From Roridomyces roridus (Eukaryota; Basidiomycota; Agaricomycetes; Agaricales; Mycenaceae), in assembly GCA_029378245.1 (NCBI GenBank), contig JARKIF010000035.1, positions 372,001 to 436,000 on the forward strand: a stretch of 64,000 nt of DNA. The letters run 5' to 3'. Made by a program: the position numbers and the translations under genes. The notes under the pieces are model-generated. The model had not been told where the DNA came from and made no database searches. It saw only the letters and a list, made by a program, of their open reading frames with translations. This document shows positions 10,316 to 21,586 of the stretch, piece after piece. How positions within the stretch are numbered: the first letter of the stretch is position 1; each line of letters opens with the position of its first letter.

Positions 10316-11440
10316 ATGTCTACCCCTCCCGACAAGCCCGACAAAGAGCACAGACCCACGACGGTAAACATCTCCGGTAAATCAGAAGTCTCCCATGTCG
10401 CTACCTGCCACGCGATTGATAGTCTTTTTCAGGAGGTACGGGTGGCCGGGGTAGCCCGGGTGGACGCACGGGTGGCTCCGGCGGATCCGGTGAGGGACCG
10501 AACTTGGGCGCGTACACCATTCACCACCATCTCGGTGCGAGACCCAAAGTTTGCCCAAGCGAGAATGCAATTCATGTTGATTTGGTGAAGTTCAAGTTCA
10601 AGGTGACAGACTCGGTGGTGACGACTGGGGGGGCGCACTCAGGGACTATCGCGCTACGAGCTGTTTGCCAGAGGAAAAGAGGAGCAACTCACGTGCATCT
10701 GCAAAGTTCACGGTGACGTAGCCGGCGACAGTGACGACAGTAGATTCTTGGTATTCCCTGGTTCGTGGCACATTTTTCTCATAATACAGTAACTCCTGTT
10801 CATTGAACCCAATCCAAGGTGGCGACGCGGATGACATTGGCGGCGGCGTGACCAGTGTGGCCCTTATCCTGCCGTCTGAACTAGACATGGATTAATGCTG
10901 CGTAACAGGAAGCATCGGTCGCGTTCGAGACGTCCACGTCCATGGTGCGTGATAGGCACCTCTTTTTTTCTTTTCAGAGAAACAGTTACGGATCGATGCC
11001 CGATAACAGGAGGTGTCGGTGACCCCGGTAGCCCCGGCAGCGTAGCAGGCGGGAGCAGCGGACATGGTGGGAGTGCAATTGTCAGCATTCGTGGTACGCT
11101 ATACCAACCTCTTTGCTTCCTTTCAAATAAACACGGCATTTCCAAAATCTCAGGGGGCACAGGCAGAGATGGCGGGAACCCAGGAGACGAAGGCCCACCT
11201 AGAAACTTTCATGGTAAGGCACTTCTCACAGGAAATCGCTTACACACACTCATATCATTTACATTTTACGAAGTCGAACGTGGTGTTGGCCGCGATGGCA
11301 ACGATGAGCAATTCTGGAAACAATTATTCGGTCTGTGGCATTTATTCCATGACGACAAACCTACTCATGGTCATTCGAGGTGGCACCACGGATGATAATG
11401 GCGGTGGAGGCGGACCAGTGGAGTCTCGTGGTGAGTTATA
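10316..11440 (+). CDS. Glycine-rich protein encoded by repeated short exon cassettes
   Basis: ATG at 10316 starts 'MSTPPDKPDKEHRPTTVNIS'; a phase-1 intron (10377-10432) follows. The next exon encodes 'GGTGGRGSPGGRTGGSGGSG' followed by 'EGPNLGAYTIHHHLG'. Further GT-AG-bounded exons carry the same kind of cassette: 'GGVGDPGSPGSVAGGSSGHG' (about 11010-11075), 'GGTGRDGGNPGDEGPP' (about 11155-11205), 'GVGRDGNDEQFW' (about 11285) and 'GGTTDDNGGGGGP' (about 11385-11420). This Gly-x-x pattern, reminiscent of collagen, is something I associate with low-complexity linkers in agaric proteins, so function is unknown. Exact exon joins beyond the second exon are uncertain, and no clear stop was identified. 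It lies just upstream of an LTR-like stretch. Confidence 0.5.
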
Positions 11441-11479
11441 CTCGTTTTTTCACGACGGCAACGAAAATACATCCTAGAA

Positions 11480-12760
11480 TTCCAAGGTACCGGTAGTCAG
11501 GCTGAGACACCCGAAACCGGTGATACGACTGCATATTTCGCACGCGTGAAATCTGGCTATTTAGCTGTTTTGGTGCGCACACCAATGCCTCTGTCAGGTG
11601 ATATACAATAAGGGATAGGACTGAGCTCCGTGTCACTATTTGTGTATTAATGAGACAAGTACAAGTCGTCAGGGGACTACTACTTGTGGAGATACCATAC
11701 CCAAGGAGATATACCAAGCCCAGGTGTATTCAGGAATGAGCTAGACTAGCTACAGAGCAAAGACGAAGGTTGCGCGGACGCGCAGTACTATTATGACAAG
11801 GTTCACGGAGTACCTCGCGGACCGGTATAAGTCCATATATAGGTATACAAACAGAGTGGCTCGGGTAGGCGAGTTGGAGGAAATACTACCATTCGTTCCG
11901 GTATTAAAGAGACACCCAGAAAAGAGATGACAAGTGGGCGAGTCGAACTCGCGCAGGCACACTAGTATGATCGAGAACTGATCCGAGTACGATCATGATC
12001 ATGGAAAGCGGCGGAGTCGCGGCAGACGATCAGAGCGATGATCGCGTCTGACAGAATATGCCAGGAGTAAGCCCTGAATGACGAAGATGGCGGACCGAGG
12101 TTATTTATGGACCTGGGTCGAGGGCTATAGTCATAATGAGTGCTGGCTCAGCAAGAGAGTGTAATGAAACGACGGAATCAAATTACCAGGCCAATCGGCT
12201 CGAATGCCAAGACGGCATGACCACCGATCAGACGGGCCAAGCAGCAACATAAGCAACAGGACCACGTGAAACGGTTCGAGGGGATGTAATATAGGTGACA
12301 GGACACCTAGGGTTATAGGGAAAGTACGGAAATAGGGATGGCAGGCGCGCAATAGTAGTTATATCATCAGATCAGTAGGGAGTAGTATATAAGGCCTGTA
12401 GATCCCGCCCTTGCAGCATTGCATTGTACGCCTTCTTGCCTAGACATTGGGTCGAAGCTTGATCTGTGGTTATAGTGCAGTCTTGTGACTTCCGCGGAGA
12501 TTTGTTGTATCATTTCTCTTAGCTTAGACGCAATATCAAAGGCACCCGAGCTCTGGTTCAACTTGGGTCAGCTATAGTAACATACTTAAGGGGTAGTGGG
12601 TTGCCCTCTGTGCTATAGTTCCTCTTCGTGTTGTATCGAAGTTGTATTGGTGTTTTGGATATTGTGTGTTTCGGTCAATAAAATATAAAACCTTTTGGCA
12701 TCGTAACCTCGTGTTCGTTGTGAGCAGTCTACAAACCAGTCAAGAGATTCCTCTTAGTTC
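11480..12760. repeat. LTR-like stretch (possible solo or degenerate LTR)
   Basis: No gene is seen. The sequence has an arrangement usual for a retrotransposon LTR: a TATA-like TATATAAGG at about 12388, then about 300 bp of untranslated-type sequence, then a polyadenylation-like AATAAAATATAAAACC at about 12679. I could not find a matching second LTR, target duplication, primer-binding site or reverse transcriptase in the window, so the call is tentative. Confidence 0.25.
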
Positions 12761-14225
12761 AAAGACATTGAACTTGGTGTGAAACCTCGAGAGTCAACCC
12801 ACAAGCTTCCGAGAACCAAACCGCGGAGTATCAGTCTTATCTGTATACTTCAGACGACCCCGAACTCAACCGTTAGGTGTCAGCGTGCTAGTCAAGGAAT
12901 TGTGTGTGTGTTGTGTGTGTTAGTGTGGTTAGTGTGTTGTGGAGTTGTATCGCTTCGCGGTCTACTTCTAGGACATTACCTACTCGAGCTATTACGAGAA
13001 CTTACTTGCTAAGTTCTCGTTCTTTTAAAATTTGGTCAGGCCAGAAGTTGGGCAACTTTTTAACATCATTACAACTTTTGATTGTGGCGGCTGTGCATTT
13101 CCTTTTTGCGGCTACAATCACTGATTTTGACAGCTGCCATCAGCAGATTTTTCTTTTCTCTCCAGAGCATCCAATTTCCCCCCAAATGACTTGAGATTTC
13201 GCGAGTAAACCTTCAGTACCTGGACTTGAGTTTTGTTCCCTGAGACTGAGGTCTCATTTCAAATATTGAATATGATATTGGTGATTTACTTGTGGTTTGT
13301 GATCAGGTCATTCTAGATGCACTGGAGACCCTGGGCCTCTGACATGTCGCAATGCTTGAAGAAGGACATGCACTTCTGCTAAACACACCTTCAAGAAAAA
13401 ATTACAAAAAAAAATTGCAGTCAAAATGAGGGAAATTCTGTTCTGGATGTTCATATTCATTGACACTGATTTCTGGTGTCCTCACTGAGATTTCACCCCA
13501 GCTATGCAGTCCTGGAGCAGCTTGAAGACAAAATCCCGGCCTGGATGTGTGCGAAGAGCCCACATTTTCCTTGAAACCCTGGATACTGGAACACCCAGTG
13601 GGTACATCCCATCCACAGGATTTTGGACCCTGGTCTATTGAGTGCTTGGCTATTTCACAACAGTCCTATTGTACATCCATCACTAACACTTTCTGTTGCA
13701 GTTGGAGTGTCCCAGTGGGCCAAATGGCAGCTGAATTGCAGGCCACAGAGATTTGAACTGATCTCATTAGGCTTGGCAGTGTAAGGTAAAGTCAAGGGAT
13801 AGAAGGGTTCTACATATTATGGTGAGTACTCCCATGTAGTCAAAAGCCATTTTTTCTTCAAGGTTTTGGCTTGCAGACAGAGTGAGGTAGCCCAGAAAGG
13901 CATCACAATAGTCACGTCACAGGGAGCCGGGTTCTCTACACAGCCACTTGGCCACATCATGATCACTGATCAATGACTTGCAGTCTCTCAACCACAAGTT
14001 GCAGGATTTTGTCCTCAATTCAAATGGTTGAGCAATTATTTATGTTCCATACTTTTAACCCAACCAAGTTCTCGTATATGCCGTGCTTGCAACGGCCCGG
14101 ACCCCCAAGTCTACTATACACTAGTGCGCGTGACGCTGCGTATCACCGGGCTCGGATTTGGGACCTTCCTGGCCAGGATGACCGCAGTAGGGGTTTCATC
14201 ATAATCTTGACGACGTTTAAGCAAG
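12761..14225. other. AT-richer stretch without a recognisable gene
   Basis: There is a GT-rich microsatellite-like patch at about 12900-12930. Otherwise only short frames are seen, and no terminal repeats, RNA genes or conserved motifs. Confidence 0.4.
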
Positions 14226-16742
14226 GCACAGGACGGGCGAGAAAGCATTGAAGAAGACCCACGCTCCGAGGCGCCGACGGGACGCGCCGACTCTGTGGAC
14301 TCGCCCAGCAATGTCTCCTTCGAAGGATCGGAAAACACAGGGGATGTTCCAGACTCATCGGATCCCGATGGCGTCTCGCCATCCACAATCGTCATACTGA
14401 CGCCAGGGCCATTGTACGCCGCATTTCTACATTCCCATTGACCAGAAGCTAAAGGTAAACCGATTACTTCCAGATCCAATGATCCGACGGCCATCCGTCC
14501 CAACGACGTCTCTTTTTTGGAGAACGCCGCACCAGACGGGGGAAATTCTTGCGATATCTGCAGATCTGTCGAGGCGGAAGACTGGGTGGAGGAGCACTTC
14601 GATGCTCCCCTGTTGAAATCCATCGATCAGCAGGTCTCGGCGGCCCGCTTGCCACGATGCTATCTCCGGAGACGCCCGCACTGGCAATATTCGGCTCTTT
14701 TCTTGACGATCGTGTCCTTGAACTGGCTCGAGCGCTATGTGGCGAGTCGGCTCTGGTGGTGATGATCTGTTCTGAGGCAGAGGATCCCGTTGCTATATTT
14801 CTCCGCCAATCCTTGCCAGCTGCCGCCGTGACTCCCGACACTAAGCAGCAGAGTGATGGTAGGCGCTTCTCTGCTGAATCGGACTTGAGCTCAGTAACGA
14901 GTATAGATGAAGAATCGGACACCGAGTTCACCCAGAGCGAAAGTGATGATGACCTGGAAGTCCCGCCCAGAGACGGTGTTTTTCGTCTTCGGGGAGGGGC
15001 CTCCCAGAGCGAAAAGAATGTTGATCCTGTCGACAAACCTGTCGGTGGAGCACACGGCACAAGTGTTACCTTGCATCTCCACGCGACAGAAGGCCAACCG
15101 TACGATGTGGTGCTTTTAACTGAAACAATGGTTTGTTTGTTTTTTAACATAGACGACATCCTGCTGATTCATGATGGAAACATGCAGTTCAAGTTCCAAA
15201 CACTCATGGCGGCCGATCGCCAATTAAATGACTCGGTGACCCGACCCCAGATTATTTCTAGTGTGGACCTCAAAATTGATATGCGGCACACCGAACTCTT
15301 GCTTGCTCGATCCTACAGCAATCTTGGTTTCATTGTTCACAAGCCCGATTCCATCTGGGACGGAAAATAGTGAGCGGAATGTTTCAGTATGCATCCACTA
15401 GTATTCAAAGACATCTAGGGTTCCCCGTGGTTTTGAACGACCAGCTACTATAGCTACTAATACAACACAGGAGTCAACGCAAGTGGGAGGCTCCACAACT
15501 GGGGGGATTTCCGGAGGCCACCTGTTGGCCACTGCCACTTTTTCTCGCAGTAAAACAGTGGGCAAGACACGACAATTGGCAGATCAAAAGGCAAGGCCCC
15601 TGTGCTGCCAGATGCTTATGTTGACTTCCATTTAGCCGACACCACTGTGTGTTGTGGAAGATCAGGTTGGAAGGAAATGGGACTCGTCAACACATTCTTT
15701 TTCATCTCGCGACCTGGTCTGGCATACTACGACGGACGAAAGCGGGTTTCAACATCCTTTGGAGATTCGATTTGGAATGGGAATCAAATTGAAAGGAAAG
15801 GAGGTATGCACTTTCCGAATCAATATTCAGCTGTTGAAGGATTCCAGGAGCAAAACCTCACCAAACTTCCCCGGATTTCACATGTTCTCCGAAACCAGGT
15901 CATTCTCTGGGTGAAGCAACCCCTACTGAGAGCAAAAGCAAGTGGGATGATTCTTTTGACAACTGTGAGTCAACTTTGTCCGATTACTGTTAGGACTCCG
16001 AATGAGTTTGTTTCAAGACCCATCTCCCAGACATTCAGATTTCGGAGCCCATCCAAATCTCAGAAGACATAGCCATTGACCTTGTGGAAACACAACCACA
16101 CGGTCAGCATTCCAAAGAAAACTCACAATGCATTTTTGACATGATTGAGCAGACCCTCAACCCTTGGATTCTAACCCTGCCCAAGACCACAATGCAGCCA
16201 ACTCTGTAGCTGTTGGGCTAATTGGCCGTCGAACTCATCTGCGTCCCAAGACTGATTTCCGTAAATTGATGCACCATTTGGTGCCAAAAAAACTTCGCCG
16301 CCAAAAATTCATGAGGAGTACTCTAATTGATATCCCTCTTCACGAATTTGTTGCGCGTGGGTGGGACGAGACGAACAAGGTGTGGAGAAACACAGTCTGG
16401 CCCACCTTGGATAAAGTTTTTCAGTCTGTATCCGCGGAGCGTGCGGCGATGGTGCTAACTGTGACGCCGGGCGCTGGTGTTGGGTCGGGAGCAGAGCCTG
16501 AGGCTGCCGAGAATGTGGCCGGACCATCGCTGGGAACAACGCCGACAGCTCCCCGCAACAGAGAGGCTGACTCCTCTGAGTCAACAACGTCTGTCTCATC
16601 TGGGGAGGCTGTCCGGGTGGTTTTACCTAGGAACTCTGGGACAGACTCGGAAATCGAACCCAAAGCATACAACTCAGATGTCCACAACAAGTTGCAGCAT
16701 GCCGGATATGTATTGGAGGAGTTCAAGAGGAGCAGTGAATGA
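14226..16742 (+). CDS. Multi-exon agaric-specific protein of unknown function
   Basis: Several plus-strand frames line up as one spliced gene. In order they are an acidic N-terminal part with 'STIVILTPGPLYAAFLHS'; a stretch 'VFRLRGGASQSEKN' followed by 'GTSVTLHLHATEGQPYDVVL'; 'SYSNLGFIVHKPDSIW'; 'HPLEIRFGMGIKL'; 'ISHVLRNQVILWVKQPLLRA' with 'KASGMILLTT'; and a C-terminal part 'IDIPLHEFVARGWDETNKVW' ending at the stop 16740-16742. I recognise this motif order from large families of uncharacterised proteins in Mycena-like agarics; no biochemical role is known to me. Exact exon borders are not settled, and at least one frame change (around 14640) lacks an obvious intron, so this copy may be damaged. 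Confidence 0.5.
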
Positions 16743-16953
16743 GTTGGGACATCAATGATACTTAGGGCCATCCAAACAAAGAACTGTGAATGGTTGAAAA
16801 TGTTTTCCCTTCTACATACACACATGGGCACCACGGGCTACAATTGACGGTCAATATGAAATGAAACCATAAATAAATTCATCGGGGCATACATTACTTA
16901 ACATGCGGCATAAGGTAAGTGGGAATGAGACTGAAAAGGAACAGATCTAGAAG

Positions 16954-18052
16954 TTAGAAAGACGACGCTGCCGCGGCCGCCCGGATTTGTGTCATTTTAA
17001 CAGAGGAAGCCCATCGTCCAAGCATCTCGGCGAGGTCCTGGAAATGAAACACATCAGACACAGTACACGGACAGATGAGGAATTAGAACGCACCTGGAAG
17101 AGCGCCGCCCTGGGTTCAAGCGGATTCCACTCCCACTTGCCCGCATGCGCGACACGGACACCCTCGACGAATTATTGACCTCGATCCCTGATTGGCCCTC
17201 GCAGATTGCGGTGCCGCAGTGGTCCAGCAGGGCGTACATGGCCATCAACGGCATGAGCTCAAGGTCAGCTTGAGTCTGCGTCGGAGGGACGAGCACCGCA
17301 AGACACTCGTGTACGTCTTCCGCAGTGAGGACACCAACGCGAAAGAGTGCTCCGATGAAAGCCGCGGTGTTGACGCCCGAAGAGTAGATGTAGGGTTGTT
17401 CGGTGGGGGATTCAGAAGTCCAACGAGCGTCATCCTTGCGGAGAGACAGAGGTTGGTCAACACGGGAGTGGTGGGGATGAGGACTCGGAAAGCGACGTAC
17501 GCCATGCCAATACGCCTGGAAGGACCCGAGGGCCTCCGAGCGAAGGAGGGCACGGAAGGCCGTCTTTCCACCGCGTGCGTGGGCTGCGAGTCGGATGACG
17601 AGTGCAGCCATGGGCTTTGTGTTCTCGCAGTGCTCGACGCCGGCTTGGATGAGCGACTTGACAGGCCCACGCGTATCCGGGGAGTTCTGGAGCTGCTGCC
17701 GGTAGCTCTTGTACACTTCCTCCCAGCGATCAAAGGGAGGCGCGGGCGAGCACACGCGAGAGCTCCTGGCAGAAGAGGCCGGGGTGCTGGAGAAGAGGGG
17801 AGGAGCGAGAGATGAAGACGATAATTGGGAGGATGAGAAGGATCCCGAGGACGCGCTGGAAGCGGGACGGCTTGGGTAGAAATCAGCCGCCTTTGGGTCC
17901 AGGCTGCTTCCCGACGACGAAGACGACGACCGGGACGCTGGTCGGATGAGGATGGGATTGAAAGAGGAGGCTCGTGGAGTAGGTGAGTTGTCGGACTCGT
18001 AGTACCCCGGGCGGTTGGGAGCAGGTGCAGTGTGCTGAGTGGCGCGGAACAT
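16954..18052 (-). CDS. Ser-rich protein with MIF4G-like helical domain, 1-bp frameshift near the end
   Basis: ATG at 18052-18050 opens a Ser/Pro-rich N-terminus, then 'SLIQAGVEHCENTKPMAALV' and 'NTAAFIGALFRVGVLTAEDV', 'HECLAVLV', 'LMAMYALLDHCGTAI'. This resembles the MIF4G pattern (F-IGEL-F-x-G-x-LT ... LLTTIG) of eIF4G-type HEAT domains. Compared with the copy at 7.1-7.8 kb one A is missing near 17165 (GAATTATTG here, GAAATTATTG there), shifting the frame before 'VRVAHAGKWEWNPLEP'. In the restored reading a 56-nt intron (17038-17093) leads to a last exon ending at stop 16956-16954. A role in translation or RNA binding is only suggested by the domain resemblance. The two paralogues are broken at opposite ends. 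Confidence 0.6.
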
Positions 18053-18803
18053 TGTTGAAGGATTGAAGAGAGAAGGCTCCGGTCGTCGCTCTTATATACG
18101 ATTTCAGTCTTCAAAGCGTAGACGAGGCGGCCCATTGTACGACTCCGGCTTTGTTCAGATCAAAGCGTTGATGTCGGTTTTCATTGTCGCGTGCGGCATT
18201 GAATAGAGCACCCATACATGAAGCCACGCGGCATGATCGCATGATGTCAGGAGGAAAGACCGGCATGCATCGGCGCTGACTTACTGGGAGAGTCGTTTTA
18301 CGACCTTTGAGAGACGAGGCCGCAGTCCGGAAGGCAGAACTCTTCGACGCCAGTCGGTGCGTACGTAGTCGTCCATGGTGGTCAAGAGCAAGAGATGTGG
18401 CGTGCAGCTTTGTTTGGTAATGACCCACTACCCAGTGTACAAGGTTCAGTTCCTCGTCTGACCTGTGATTCGCAATGATCTCAGCGAGACTTCGACTTGG
18501 GTTCGATTCCCAGACTTGCCATAGCGAGTAGCACTGCCAAAGCACTGTTTTGGATCCAAAGACTCTGTTTGCACTGGAGCAACAATGTACCCAAATCTTG
18601 TTGGAACGGCTCACCACCGGATTGTGTGTATTGCAGCATGTGCTAAGCGCTAGTAAAATATTTAGAACACTGACTAGACGACACAGATGAGGAGAACTTA
18701 CAACTTACACGGTTATCCGCCAGTCCACGTCGTCTAGAGTCTATACTTTTTGTGCAATTAGTAAAATGCCGGGTGTCGGTCACACAGGATCTCACCGAGT
18801 CTC
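18053..18803. other. Promoter-side spacer with a tRNA T-arm-like motif
   Basis: No gene is supported. At about 18496-18512 CTTGGGTTCGATTCCCAG forms a T-arm-like hairpin without the rest of a tRNA. A minus-strand open frame over 18111-18617 is probably fortuitous. Confidence 0.35.
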
Positions 18804-19793
18804 CTAGTCTCTCCCAACCAAATCAGCATCCCTCGCCGCCCGCAACTTCTCCCACGAAGGCAGGCCAAACATTTCTGGTAGCTCTGCCCACACACGCCTC
18901 CTCGATTCCTCGTACTGCGTCCTCATCTCCGAGTGACAGCTAGCGCAGAACTCCTTGATGAACAGCCCAGTCCAGAAAAACGGAGGGAACGAGTTCATTG
19001 GAGAAATACCCTCTTTGTCGAGGAGAAGGGAGAGTATCTCCGCGCGGCGGGGGCGGCAGCGGTCGAGTGAAGCACATCCCGAGCTGGGAGGGCCGCGGAG
19101 GAAGGAGAAGGTGTGTTTGACCTGCGCAAATACGAGGGCAGTGCGCGCAGAGAGACATTCCGCAGGACCGACGGCGAGAGATGGACGTCTGACGCCGCGG
19201 ACATGAGCTGGTCGACGGTCAGGGAGCATGAGATGGTGTACATCGTGTAAGGCATCGACCATTTCATATCCAAGGCGTCTGCGAGGGCGAGGTGCTGAGC
19301 AGGCCAGCCGTTGAATGTGCGTGTGGATGAAATTTTGTCAAATTCCTCCACCGTCAATGGCGATACGGTCGCGAGATGCTGGAGGGCACGTTGACGAAGG
19401 AAGCCGATCTCGTATTTCGTGCTCAGACGCAGCACGCCCGCAAGAATAGGCTGCGCACTTGGCTTGGGCGGGCCCTCAAAGAAACTGGGCCCCGGTGATA
19501 AGCGCTCAGCCTGTGCACATGGAATCAAGACAAAGGGAGCGGACCTCGAATCGAAGATTGCCCTCAAAAAGTATTCCAAGTCCTTAGCAGAGTCGGGGAG
19601 GACGACAATCGGGCATCCACCAATGGTAGGTTGGTCTTCTGATTGTGGAATCGCCAACATGTCCCGGAATATTGGGGATCGCGCTGCCAGTACACTTCCA
19701 GACACGGAAGAGGCGGTCTGCGGCCTGGATGACGAGGCTGCCGTCTTCGAACCAAAGTCCTTTGACACGGGTCGGAGGCGATCTGTCATGCAT
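18804..19793 (-). pseudogene. BTB/POZ-domain gene, copy A (two small deletions)
   Basis: Reads 'GLWFEDGSLVIQAADRLFRV', 'VLAARSPIFRDMLAIPQ', 'CPIVVLPDS', 'YFLRAIFDSR', a GT-AG intron, 'FFEGPPKPSAQPILAGVLRL', 'STKYEIGFLRQRALQHLATV' and the C-terminal 'GLPSWEKLRAARDADLVGRD'. The N-terminal part is a fungal BTB/POZ fold (protein-protein interaction, often Cullin-3 adaptors). Start is ATG 19793-19791. Against its siblings CT is missing after 'LFRV' (about 19700) and one base after 'SVLR' (about 19150). Both shift the frame, so the copy is probably dead. Upstream sequence (19795-19890) matches the promoters of copies B and D, showing common descent. Confidence 0.8.
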
Positions 19794-19925
19794 CGTGCAC
19801 AGGAGGGGAGCGATGGTGGTGCAGGACAGGGAACGTTGATGTGTGTACACGTGTGTGCCCGAATTCCCGCGCCTGCCGAGTGATCCGAAGGCGGTTTAAC
19901 GAGATTCCGATTCTGATTCGTCGAC

Positions 19926-20410
19926 GTGAGAAGATACAAGAGGTGTCGAAGATCTGTATCTTGCCTGCCATCAACAACACGTGATATCCAGTTAACTCCG
20001 GCGAGAATGAGCCTCTCAGTCAGAGAGGATGTCCAAGTGTGCCAATTCACGAGTTCAGGACGACAATCTAATGCATTCCGACCTCAAATAATGATTTCTG
20101 GGTCCAATAACGACTTCCTGTCGAGGTGATCAATGTTGTCTGATGAGGGGGCCAAACAAGATTGTTTGGCCACCTATTGATGGCTGGTTAAATCTGGCAG
20201 CCAAAGTGCCCTTGTCGCCATATAGATGTTGGGGGGTGTAGGGAGCGTATCCATGAGTGTATTCTAGTACAGAGACTCGTCTTTAGGAGGTTGCAGAGGG
20301 CATATCCGGTGCGACCAAACAAAGTTGTTTGTGGCCCCTCCTCATCAGCACGTGATGTTGATCGCGGGACAGATCCAGATCTTCGACACCTCTTGAGAAG
20401 ATACACATAC
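19926..20410. repeat. Inverted-repeat (foldback/MITE-like) block with two internal per-arm hairpins
   Basis: The left part (about 19935-20171) and right part (about 20311-20410) contain inverted matches: AGAAGATACAAGAGGTGTCG against CGACACCTCTTGAGAAGATA, and TGATCAATGTTG...GATGAGG against CCTC..ATCAGC..TTGATC. Each arm holds a small palindrome, GGCCAAACAA-GA-TTGTTTGGCC at 20150-20171 and CAAACAA-AG-TTGTTTG at 20316-20331. I could not fix the exact ends or a target duplication. A non-autonomous DNA element is most likely. Confidence 0.5.
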
Positions 20411-20470
20411 AATTCATCGAAAAAATTGCAAATATATACTGCGGGGCACTGAAATTCCTCCAGAGCAAGT

Positions 20471-21530
20471 CTACTCATCCATGGCCATCAAGCGAAGTTT
20501 CTTGAACTCATCGCTCGTCCTCAACTCCTCAGGACCCGCTTTCCGCTTGAGTTCGTTAGAGCATGTCCAGCGTCGAGCCCGAAATCAAACTCACCTTCCG
20601 GGCCATTGCTGCAGCAGACAAGCTGATTCGCAGGCTCGTAATCGTTTGCAATCGCTGTTTATTGACTTGCTCCAACTCATCGAAGAATCGATGAAACTTT
20701 GGTGGTTCCGCCTACGCAGTTTGAGCAAAGTCCGAATGAGACGTAGCTATAAATACCCTTGGTGGACTCTGGGCACTAGTGTCAGCGTCACAAGTCCAGT
20801 CCGGGGGAGACGAATCGAACTTGAATGCCGTCCACGCGGGGACGACCGAAAATGCGGAGTGGGCCTCCAATTGAGCCAATTTCTCCTCAGCCGCAATGGA
20901 CGATAGCTGCAACGTACTTATCAGTGCAGTTCAGCTTTTAACAGCATTCAATCTCACCTCCTCATACTTTGCCACGACTCGCCTCCCTTCGGACACTTCC
21001 GCACGCAATCGGACCAGCTGCGTGTCTCGAGCGCATAGCTCGTCGTCTCTCTGCGAATCGAGATGGGCTCCAACTCAAGACAGGATCCAATAGTATACAC
21101 ACTTGTTTGAGCTCTCTCGCTAATGCGGACAGTTGCCGCGAAAGGTCTCAGGCCGATGTCGTTGCGAATACATGAGGAATGACCGGTACCTTTTCATATT
21201 TCGCCGCTTGTCCGTCGCTCTCCCGGCGAAGGTTGGTCAGTTCGAGGCCAGCGCCGCGCGCCGAGTTTGTAGGACCTGGTTAGCTAAATGTAGTTGCTAT
21301 ACGGGGTCGTTAGCTCGGTGTGCTTGCACTGATGGGAATGGAAAGGATATCGCACAGACCTCTTTGACCCCACACAGCTCCTGTCAGGGCACGCTGTTAG
21401 ACTCGGCCGCGGGAATGCACAGACGGGCGGGAATTATAACTACCTGCTTGTGTCCAGCCACGATCTCACCATGTTCTCGCCGGAGGTTCTCCAATTCCGT
21501 CGTCAATCTGCTCCGCTCTCTATAATCCAC
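20471..21530 (-). CDS. C-terminal exons of a coiled-coil protein (downstream of the Helitron block)
   Basis: Going leftwards from 21530, phase-consistent short exons encode 'VDYRERSRLTTELENLRREH', 'LTNLRRESDGQAAKYEK', 'DDELCARDTQLVRLRAEVSE', 'AEEKLAQLEAHSAF', then after a 45-nt intron 'AEPPKFHRFFDELEQVNKQR' and a final exon 'KAGPEELRTSDEFKKLRLMA' ending at TAG 20473-20471. The heptad-like spacing of L, E, K and R marks a coiled coil. The first exon starts directly after an acceptor (AAAGCCAG) at 21531 and has no start codon. I infer the N-terminal half is the matching minus-strand gene at 30221-31627, with an 8.69-kb transposon-bearing intron between. It could alternatively be a fragment carried by the Helitron. 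Confidence 0.6.
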
Positions 21531-21586
21531 CTGGCTTTGAGGCCATTGCTGTGCATGGCAGGTACGATTCCTGGTTTTTGAACAAT

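Noticed and set aside
14464..15159. 231-codon minus-strand frame over the agaric-specific gene
   Set aside because: Shadow of the plus-strand coding sequence; Ser/Arg-rich without motifs.
19794..20050. Upstream extension of BTB copy A's open frame to 20050
   Set aside because: Sibling copies start at the ATG equivalent to 19793, and the upstream part matches their promoters, not their proteins.
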